Below are positions 1 to 4,276 of a DNA stretch of 10,032 nt, piece after piece. Both the position numbers and the translations under genes were made by a program. The notes under the pieces are model-generated. The model was not told the origin of the DNA, searched no databases, and worked only from the letters and a program-made list of their open reading frames with translations. Source of the stretch: Candidatus Parcubacteria bacterium (GTDB lineage: Bacteria > Patescibacteriota > Patescibacteriia > CAIXNZ01); the NCBI GenBank assembly GCA_026395675.1, contig JAPLYF010000005.1, positions 1-10,032 on the forward strand. Reading direction: 5' to 3'. Within the stretch, counting starts at the first letter, position 1, and every line of letters starts with the position of its first letter.

Positions 1-258
1 ACTCCCCAGCCGATTTTTGAGTTTCTGCAAAAACATGGGCCTATCAATGATGAGGAAGCTTACAGTAATTTAAATATGGGCGCTGGGTTTGTGCTTTATG
101 TGGCTGAAAAAGACGTTGCTGCGGTTTTAAGTATTGCTGAAAAAAATAATCTCATAGCTATTAAAGCCGGTTATATTGAAAAGCAATGTTCAGAAAAGAA
201 AGTTATTATAAAACCCAAGGGCTTAACTTTAGGCGGTGATACCTTAAAAGTTCGTTAA
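1..258 (+). CDS. purM: Phosphoribosylformylglycinamidine cyclo-ligase (AIR synthase), C-terminal fragment
   Basis: The reading frame is open from the first base and ends at TAA 256-258, so only the last 85 residues are in the window. PurM is a cytoplasmic enzyme of de novo purine synthesis: it closes the imidazole ring of FGAM to give AIR, using ATP. What shows it: a P-x-I-F-x-x-L-Q-x-x-G start, then the typical N-M-G-x-G-F-V-L pattern (usual family form NMGIGM), the stretch ending A-G-Y-I-E, and a C-terminal K-x-V-I-I-K-P segment ending in L-K-V-R, in the expected order. A methionine at 76 is internal, not a start, because homology begins upstream of it. A terminator follows 13 bases after the stop, so this is the last gene of its transcript. 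The identification rests on recalled family patterns, not on an alignment. Confidence 0.85.
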   Translation, partial: TPQPIFEFLQKHGPINDEEAYSNLNMGAGFVLYVAEKDVAAVLSIAEKNNLIAIKAGYIEKQCSEKKVIIKPKGLTLGGDTLKVR

Positions 259-270
259 AATAAATCTCAA

Positions 271-298
271 AAGAGCGGATTTTCGTCCGCTCTTTTTC
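271..298 (+). terminator. Rho-independent terminator after purM
   Basis: A perfect 9-bp stem (271-279 with 286-294) with a 6-base loop is followed by a T-rich tract. The arms read AAGAGCGGA and TCCGCTCTT. Near-identical arms recur after three downstream genes (1222, 3283, 4228), so this is one member of a reused terminator family. Confidence 0.9.
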
Positions 299-302
299 TA
301 TT

Positions 303-334
303 GACCCAGCCGCTCGCGAGCAGCTGGGTTGACA
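303..334 (+). repeat. Palindrome between two TTGAC copies, upstream of a promoter
   Basis: ACCCAGC (304-310) pairs with GCTGGGT (323-329), with a self-complementary GCTCGCGAGC inside. TTGAC stands directly before the palindrome (301-305) and again directly after it (329-333), where it forms the -35 box. The first TTGAC sits at the distance from the terminator T-tract where the -35 occurs in cassettes that lack the palindrome, which suggests insertion with duplication of TTGAC. Confidence 0.65.
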
Positions 335-356
335 AAATTTTAATTTAAGTTAAGCT
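329..356 (+). promoter_or_regulatory. Sigma70-type promoter of the unknown-protein cassette
   Basis: Perfect -35 TTGACA at 329-334, 16-bp spacer, -10 TAAGCT at 351-356. The 51 bases from 329 match the promoter at 2321 with four differences, including 21 identical bases (354-374) across the -10 and expected start site. The -10 is weaker than consensus. Confidence 0.7.
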
Positions 357-360
357 TAAA

Positions 361-487
361 TTGGTTCTTTACAAGCCTGCTGGCTGCAGTCCCGCGACGC
401 GGGATGGTTGCGGAGCAGAAAACAACAATTTTTTCAAATGCCGGATGCGGATCCTGCGACGCGGGATGGCTGCATGGCAAGGAGGAG
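361..487 (+). promoter_or_regulatory. Structured 5' leader with two laddered hairpins ending at the SD
   Basis: Hairpin 1 spans 377-418: stem 377-381/414-418, a 2-base bulge, stem 384-388/409-413, an internal loop of 1 and 4 bases, stem 390-395/399-404, loop GAC. Hairpin 2 spans 439-479: stem 439-442/476-479, a 2-base bulge (GG), stem 445-448/472-475, an internal loop of 2 and 4 bases, stem 451-457/461-467, loop GAC. An A/T-rich linker separates them. The SD AAGGAGGAG (479-487) follows hairpin 2 at once. The leader before the lipoprotein at 2479 has the same order and similar architecture with different paired bases. I do not recognise a known riboswitch class. Confidence 0.55.
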
Positions 488-1212
488 ACAGAGTTGAAAA
501 AGCGAAATCGGATCTGCCCTATGGGGTTGGGATTTCAGAATTCGTCATTATCCAACCAGCTTTAACTAAGGGGTCTAATGATGAGTGGATTATCAAACCT
601 TCGCAAATGCAAGAGATAATCAATTCCTCAAAAAACTTTACGGGATTTTTGCACGTAGGTTGTTTATCAACAGGTAGAATTTACGGCAATGAGGAACCAT
701 TAGGTTTCAAATCATGCTTAGGCTCTCTAGCCGTCCATCCTTTTAAAGGACCTCGCCCTGAACCGTGGCAAGAATACGCAAATTTAATAATTAACTGCAC
801 TGGTTGCCAGATGTATTTCGCTACGTCATTAACCAATAGGGAACTTTGGAGTGTTATTTTCCATCTGATGATTAAGCAGATGATTCCAAATTTTCCAGCC
901 TGCAATTACATTGATTGCAATCAATTTGAGAGAAGATCTAATCTCTCATCCCAAGAGGCAGGAGCTATATGTGACCTGGGGTTGCTTTCCTTATTGCCCG
1001 ATATTCTTATGGGTAGTAATGGATTTAGCGAACAGAAAAGAGGTTTTAACGGTCTAGGCTTCATGCTTAAGCAAAAAATGAATACTCTGTATGATTGCGA
1101 TAATTTCAGCGAATGGTTAAAGTTTCTTGTTGTAAAAAAGATGGAGCAACTTCAAGAAACTTTGAATTTTACTGAAAGTCTGCTGCGCGGACCGAAAACA
1201 AAACGCGGCTAA
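466..1212 (+). CDS. Unrecognised Cys-rich protein, start uncertain (possible frameshift at 494)
   Basis: I do not recognise this protein. The frame is certain from about 500 to TAA 1210-1212. From ATG 466 it gives 248 residues. It has no signal peptide or clear membrane segment and looks soluble. Eight cysteines are visible (positions 66, 84, 111, 114, 146, 151, 169, 211 from that start), including a C-T-G-C pair at 111-114 that could bind metal. The start is doubtful. In-frame ATGs at 445 and 466 both lie inside hairpin 2 of the leader. The strong SD at 479-487 points instead to TTG 494, which is in another frame and gives only a 23-residue peptide ending at 565. One extra A in the A-run at 497-501 would join TTG 494 to the main frame, giving an MKKAKSDLPYG start. 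So this may be a gene with a one-base deletion, an assembly error, a slippage-controlled gene, or a gene with an unusual start. It has its own promoter and terminator and precedes the radical SAM gene; no functional link is shown. Confidence 0.6.
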   Translation: MAAWQGGDRVEKAKSDLPYGVGISEFVIIQPALTKGSNDEWIIKPSQMQEIINSSKNFTGFLHVGCLSTGRIYGNEEPLGFKSCLGSLAVHPFKGPRPEPWQEYANLIINCTGCQMYFATSLTNRELWSVIFHLMIKQMIPNFPACNYIDCNQFERRSNLSSQEAGAICDLGLLSLLPDILMGSNGFSEQKRGFNGLGFMLKQKMNTLYDCDNFSEWLKFLVVKKMEQLQETLNFTESLLRGPKTKRG

Positions 1213-1221
1213 AAACTCAAG

Positions 1222-1251
1222 AGAGCGGATTTAAAAAGTCCGCTCTTTTTT
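1222..1251 (+). terminator. Rho-independent terminator after the unknown-protein gene
   Basis: The arms AGAGCGGA (1222-1229) and TCCGCTCT (1239-1246) form an 8-bp stem with loop TTTAAAAAG, followed by a run of T. It starts nine bases after the stop codon. It matches the terminators at 3283 and 4228 in both arms and loop, apart from single changes. Confidence 0.9.
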
Positions 1252-1253
1252 CA

Positions 1254-1329
1254 TTGACCCATCTGCTCGCTCGCATGGGCGAAGCACTGCAAGCAGCTGG
1301 GTTGACCACGTCGTTCGCAAACGACGTGG
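1254..1329 (+). repeat. Two tandem palindromic elements separated by TTGAC copies
   Basis: TTGAC occurs three times (1254-1258, 1302-1306, 1330-1334). Between the first two lies an imperfect structured element that resembles the palindrome at 304-329, with an inserted middle section; both end GCAGCTGGG. Between the second and third lies a perfect 10-bp hairpin, 1306-1315 with 1320-1329, loop CGCA. The last TTGAC is the -35 of the next promoter. The pattern suggests two successive insertions at the same promoter site. Confidence 0.6.
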
Positions 1330-1357
1330 TTGACAGAATTCTATTAAATGCTAAAGT
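1330..1357 (+). promoter_or_regulatory. Sigma70-type promoter of the radical SAM gene
   Basis: Perfect -35 TTGACA at 1330-1335, 16-bp spacer, -10 TAAAGT at 1352-1357. The start site would be near 1364, leaving a short 5' UTR of about 27 bases with an SD. The spacer matches those at 329 and 2321 in length but not closely in sequence, and the long structured leader is absent here. Confidence 0.65.
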
Positions 1358-1390
1358 AAAATAATTATGAAGTGAAGAAGGGAGAGCTCA

Positions 1391-2254
1391 ATGAAAAGTT
1401 CAAATTTTATAACAGAAAAAAAATTTCCTTCATATCTAACGTTCTTTGTCACAAAAAGATGCAACTTAACATGCAGAGCATGCTTTAGAACTATGCAAAA
1501 TGAAGCTATTGACCACAAAATTCCACTTGAGGTTGGCGGTCAATTAAAGCGATGGAAAACCATGGGGCTAAAAAGTGTAGCATTGTCAGGTGGCGAACCA
1601 TTGTTATATCCTAATATAAAAAATCTGGTCAGGAGCTTAAAGCAAGCGGATTTAGAAGTTAGCTTGATCACCAATGGCGATCTGCTGATGACAAACAGTA
1701 AAATCTTGGGGCTAATTGATACTTTAGCTCTCACGATTATTTCTATTAGGCCAGAAATCCATAGCTATCTTCGGGGAGGACAGAGCCTATATGAGATTGC
1801 TAATTTGTTAAAAAAATTTGAAACATCGCCTCGGAGATTACAAGTTAATACTATTGTTTCGCGGTTTAATCTTGGTGAACTGGAACAAATAGGCGAGTAC
1901 ATTTTTACCAGTTTCAATATTGCTGCCTGGTGCCTAATAAAATTTTTGGATAATTTTGGCACTCCATCAATGAAGCATAAGGCAGAATTGGAAATCTCTG
2001 AAGCAGATTTCTTAATGGCAACTGAAAAAATTAAAAAGAAATTTCCCCAGAAATATATTTACTGTTCCTTGCCTTCTAATAGCCCTGTAAATTTAACTTA
2101 TGTTGAACCAAATGGGATAGTTATTTCTAGAAAATGTTCAAGTAATATGTATACTAATTTAGGAAGCATACTATCTCAATTTGAATCAATTACTCAAAAG
2201 ATTGAGGAACTTTATTCAAATCAGCATAGAAATATTTTTACCGTAGGAGATTAA
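1391..2254 (+). CDS. Radical SAM protein without a full SPASM domain
   Basis: A 287-residue cytoplasmic enzyme of the radical SAM superfamily, which uses a [4Fe-4S] cluster to cleave S-adenosylmethionine and start radical chemistry. The cluster motif C24-x3-C28-x2-C31 lies in V-T-K-R-C-N-L-T-C-R-A-C, followed by the SAM-binding S-G-G-E-P (66-70) and L-I-T-N-G (92-96), all at normal spacing. The C-terminal third has a V-E-P-N-G segment (238-242) like that found before auxiliary clusters in MoaA/PqqE-type proteins. Only two cysteines (225, 249) lie there, too few for two SPASM clusters. The substrate cannot be told. ATG 1391 is preceded by GGGAG (1380-1384) at a fitting distance. The gene has its own promoter and terminator. 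The unknown Cys-rich gene lies upstream, but I see no sure precursor peptide. Confidence 0.88.
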   Translation: MKSSNFITEKKFPSYLTFFVTKRCNLTCRACFRTMQNEAIDHKIPLEVGGQLKRWKTMGLKSVALSGGEPLLYPNIKNLVRSLKQADLEVSLITNGDLLMTNSKILGLIDTLALTIISIRPEIHSYLRGGQSLYEIANLLKKFETSPRRLQVNTIVSRFNLGELEQIGEYIFTSFNIAAWCLIKFLDNFGTPSMKHKAELEISEADFLMATEKIKKKFPQKYIYCSLPSNSPVNLTYVEPNGIVISRKCSSNMYTNLGSILSQFESITQKIEELYSNQHRNIFTVGD

Positions 2255-2290
2255 TACTATCAAAGGATTTAAAAAAATAATTTTCAAAAA

Positions 2291-2318
2291 AGGACTCGCC
2301 AAAAAGCGGGTCCTTTCT
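2291..2318 (+). terminator. Rho-independent terminator after the radical SAM gene
   Basis: AGGACTCGC (2291-2299) pairs with GCGGGTCCT (2306-2314) over 9 bp including one G-T pair, loop CAAAAA, then a short T-rich tract. The arms differ from the AGAGCGGA family, but the position is the same: the next -35 box starts seven bases after the stem. Confidence 0.8.
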
Positions 2319-2320
2319 AT

Positions 2321-2348
2321 TTGACAAAATTTCAATTTGAGTTATGCT
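2321..2348 (+). promoter_or_regulatory. Sigma70-type promoter of the FnIII lipoprotein
   Basis: Perfect -35 TTGACA 2321-2326, 16-bp spacer, -10 TATGCT 2343-2348. This is the form without an inserted palindrome: the -35 directly follows the terminator. It is a near-copy of the promoter at 329, with four differences over 51 bases running past the expected start site. Confidence 0.75.
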
Positions 2349-2471
2349 TAAATTGGTTCTTTACAACCCTGTTTATTGGCTGGTTCAGTTGAACTGCTTC
2401 TAAACAGTAAAATCCAATCTTTAGAAAGCCGGCTGCGAACCCATGCGAGGGCAAACGCCTGGCCAAAGGAG
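2349..2471 (+). promoter_or_regulatory. Structured 5' leader, second copy of the two-hairpin type
   Basis: Hairpin 1: outer stem CTGTTTA/TAAACAG (2369-2375, 2401-2407) and inner stem 2382-2387/2390-2395. An A-rich linker of about 20 bases follows. Hairpin 2: stem 2428-2432/2459-2463, a 2-base bulge, stem 2435-2437/2456-2458, an internal loop of 2 and 4 bases, stem 2440-2442/2449-2451. The SD AAAGGAG (2465-2471) follows one base later. The order and bulge pattern match the leader at 361, although most paired bases differ. This supports a real RNA structure, but only two loci are available for comparison. Confidence 0.55.
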
Positions 2472-2478
2472 AAGTAAA

Positions 2479-3252
2479 ATGAAAAGTTTGAGCAAAGCGG
2501 TTTTGGTTATGGCAATGGCTATCGCACTTACCTTAACGTTCTTCGCCTGTTCTGGTTCTGATTCATCGCATGATGATGGAAATCCGCCTCTTACCCCAAC
2601 CTTAAGTGCATATGCAGCGTACAGCTCTCAGATTAACCTATATTGGACTTTGGCAGATGCCAAAAATACAAATGGGGTCATACTCCAAAGAAGTGTAGGA
2701 GATGAGAGTAATTACGCACAGATATTGGCAACATACCCTACGGTAAATAGCTATCAGGACACGGCCCTTGTTTGCGACACGGTCTATTATTACAGGCTGC
2801 TCGCTTATAATGAGTATGGTTTTACTTTTTCCAATTCCTCATGGGCCCAAACCTTGTTTAATGGCTATGAAATGTGCGTAAATAAAACACATGGGTATTG
2901 CCCCAGTGTTTTATATGCACAGTGCGGAAAAGCTCTTGATAACAACAGCCAGGTCTCAGCTACCGGAGCAGAAGTATTTACCAGTCTAAAGCAAGAATTA
3001 GTTGTTCCATCTACGATGACCGTCAATTTCAGTTATACTGCCTCTGCCTCTACCTGTTTTAATCAGCCCTATCTGGAAGTTGTAGTAGGAACCCAATCGC
3101 AAAATTTTTCCTACTCTTGTACTTTCTCTGGAGAGGACTCAATTTCAATCCCAATCGCTAGCGGGCAGACATTAGCTGATATTAGTTTCCTCCTCAATTC
3201 CGGTGACTGGGCCGCATTGGTCTATATCAAATCCATTACTTTCGCACCTTAG
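2479..3252 (+). CDS. Lipoprotein with one fibronectin type III domain
   Basis: A 257-residue predicted surface lipoprotein. ATG 2479 is chosen because AAAGGAG lies seven bases upstream; an in-frame ATG at 2443 lies in the loop of leader hairpin 2. Residues 1-23 form a signal peptide (K-rich start, hydrophobic core, T-F-F-A before Cys24), so Cys24 is the likely lipidated residue. A polar linker follows. Residues about 37-121 fit a fibronectin type III fold: the P-x-x-P entry, an I-N-L-Y-W strand, then V-Y-Y-Y-R-L-L-A-Y-N and a final G. The rest (122-257) is a Thr/Ser-rich, beta-looking region with six cysteines (133, 141, 149, 193, 214 and one at 99 in the FnIII part) that could form disulfides. 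The role is unknown; adhesion or carbohydrate binding is only a guess. Monocistronic, with its own promoter, leader and terminator. Confidence 0.82.
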   Translation: MKSLSKAVLVMAMAIALTLTFFACSGSDSSHDDGNPPLTPTLSAYAAYSSQINLYWTLADAKNTNGVILQRSVGDESNYAQILATYPTVNSYQDTALVCDTVYYYRLLAYNEYGFTFSNSSWAQTLFNGYEMCVNKTHGYCPSVLYAQCGKALDNNSQVSATGAEVFTSLKQELVVPSTMTVNFSYTASASTCFNQPYLEVVVGTQSQNFSYSCTFSGEDSISIPIASGQTLADISFLLNSGDWAALVYIKSITFAP

Positions 3253-3282
3253 TCAAGATGCAATTCCTATCTCAAAATTCTA

Positions 3283-3313
3283 AGAGCGGATCTAAAAAGT
3301 CCACTCTTTTTTT
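3283..3313 (+). terminator. Rho-independent terminator after the lipoprotein gene
   Basis: AGAGCGGA (3283-3290) pairs with TCCACTCT (3300-3307) with one C-A mismatch, loop TCTAAAAAG, then a strong T-run. This is the same family as 1222 and 4228. The mismatch looks like drift in one arm. Confidence 0.82.
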
Positions 3314-3314
3314 A

Positions 3315-3343
3315 TTGACTTATATTTCCTTCCATTATAATAT
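3315..3343 (+). promoter_or_regulatory. Sigma70-type promoter of the HPt gene
   Basis: -35 TTGACT at 3315-3320 directly follows the terminator T-run. The -10 is TAATAT at 3338-3343 with a 17-bp spacer; TATAAT at 3336 is an alternative with a 15-bp spacer. A small hairpin (3352-3356 with 3360-3364) lies in the short 5' UTR. SD TAAGGAGGT ends seven bases before the ATG. Confidence 0.7.
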
Positions 3344-3401
3344 AGGATTAAATCTCTTAGAGATGAGATGAAAAGTACCTAAAAAAATAAGGAGGTTAAA
3401 A

Positions 3402-4211
3402 ATGGCAGGACAAACTGAACGAGAATTTTTAGAAGAGGCCAGGGAGCTTATTGCGACTTTCGGGCAAAACCTTTTACGCTATGAGGAAGCTGTGCTGGCA
3501 GGCGGGAAAATCAATCCAAATATTCTCAATCAAGCTTTCACCGCAGTCCATGCCCTAAAAGGTCTTGCGAATAAGTTCGGCCGGCTGAAAATGGGCACTC
3601 TGGCGCTGGCCATTGAAAATCTGCTTAACAGGATGCGTCTTAAAAAAGCGCTGCCTGATCAGCGGGTAATTGATGTTCTCTTTGAGGCATTGGGCAGGCT
3701 CAATGCCATGCTCTCCTCTGGTAAAAAGGAGGATATAATTATTGATCAGATTTTGGAAAAACTGAAAAAATCCTCAAAGGGCGAAGCTATCAAAGTTGGC
3801 GACAAAAAGAAAAGGGAAAAAGAAAATGCTAAGATTCTCAAAAGTGCAGATATTCCAGAAAGCATTATAGATTTTCTGACAGAATATGAGGAGTTCCGGC
3901 TTATTGAAAATATCCGAGCCAACTCGCATCTGGTGAAGATAACCGCGGCTTTTGATCTTGTCAAATTCGAAGAAGAGCTCCCTGAATTAATAAGTTGGCT
4001 CAAAGAGTCTGGCGAAATCATAACCACTTGGCCAGCAGGCGATAGTACAGGGGATGATAAAATACATTTTGATCTTCTGCTGGGTACTGACGAAAACCCG
4101 GATAAACTTAGCAAGCTTTTAAAAAAGCGCGGTGCCACGCTTGAGATATTAAAACGTGGAGGGGAGCGAGAAAAAGCCAAGAATTCCATCATCAGTCCCA
4201 AAAAGAAGTAA
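3402..4211 (+). CDS. Stand-alone HPt protein with a CheA-like middle region, lacking a kinase
   Basis: A 269-residue cytoplasmic protein. Residues about 1-120 form a histidine phosphotransfer domain of the CheA P1 type: helical, with A-V-H-A-L-K-G-L-A-N-K-F-G around His50, the likely phosphorylated residue. A Lys/Glu-rich linker (about 120-145) leads to residues about 150-250, which resemble the segment between P1 and the dimerisation domain in CheA proteins of the deltaproteobacterial type (L-T-E-Y-E-E-x-R-L-x-E-N-I, then A-x-F-D-L, then G-E-I-I-T). The protein ends there. No dimerisation, ATPase or CheW domain is seen, so it cannot phosphorylate itself and would need a partner kinase. TAAGGAGGT upstream fixes the start. 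No chemotaxis genes lie nearby. It may be a phosphorelay or sink protein, or a remnant of a longer CheA. The P2-like match is from memory and less sure than the HPt call. Confidence 0.78.
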   Translation: MAGQTEREFLEEARELIATFGQNLLRYEEAVLAGGKINPNILNQAFTAVHALKGLANKFGRLKMGTLALAIENLLNRMRLKKALPDQRVIDVLFEALGRLNAMLSSGKKEDIIIDQILEKLKKSSKGEAIKVGDKKKREKENAKILKSADIPESIIDFLTEYEEFRLIENIRANSHLVKITAAFDLVKFEEELPELISWLKESGEIITTWPAGDSTGDDKIHFDLLLGTDENPDKLSKLLKKRGATLEILKRGGEREKAKNSIISPKKK

Positions 4212-4227
4212 AAAAACCAAAAACTCC

Positions 4228-4256
4228 AAGAGCGGATCTAAAAAGTCCGCTCTTTT
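4228..4256. terminator. Terminator between convergent genes, possibly bidirectional
   Basis: AAGAGCGGA (4228-4236) pairs with TCCGCTCTT (4246-4254), loop TCTAAAAAG, followed by TTTT on the + strand. On the - strand the stem is followed by a discontinuous T-rich stretch (complement of 4211-4227). It lies between the convergent HPt and membrane-protein genes and probably serves both. Confidence 0.82.
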
Positions 4257-4276
4257 AAAATTCTATACTTAATATT

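Noticed and set aside
361..465. Coding extension of the unknown protein back to TTG 361
   Set aside because: The stretch is the transcribed leader, homologous to the noncoding leader at 2349, and translates to low-complexity residues derived from the hairpins.
2349..2471. Cyclic-di-GMP (GEMM) riboswitch, suggested by GGGCAAACGC and GGCC
   Set aside because: The words occur, but the order of helices, the GNRA tetraloop and the receptor expected for that class are not visible, and the other leader copy lacks the GGCAAAC word.
2443..2478. Extra N-terminal 12 codons of the FnIII lipoprotein
   Set aside because: This ATG lies in the leader hairpin, has no SD, and would place charged residues before a normal signal peptide that begins at 2479 after a good SD.
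259..3401. Integron with attC sites
   Set aside because: No paired RYYYAAC/GTTRRRY cores around the spacers and no integrase gene in the window; the spacers are explained by terminators and promoters.
3746..4201. 151-codon ORF on the - strand
   Set aside because: Shadow of the HPt gene: Ser-rich translation, no SD or promoter, and the + strand frame has clear domain homology.
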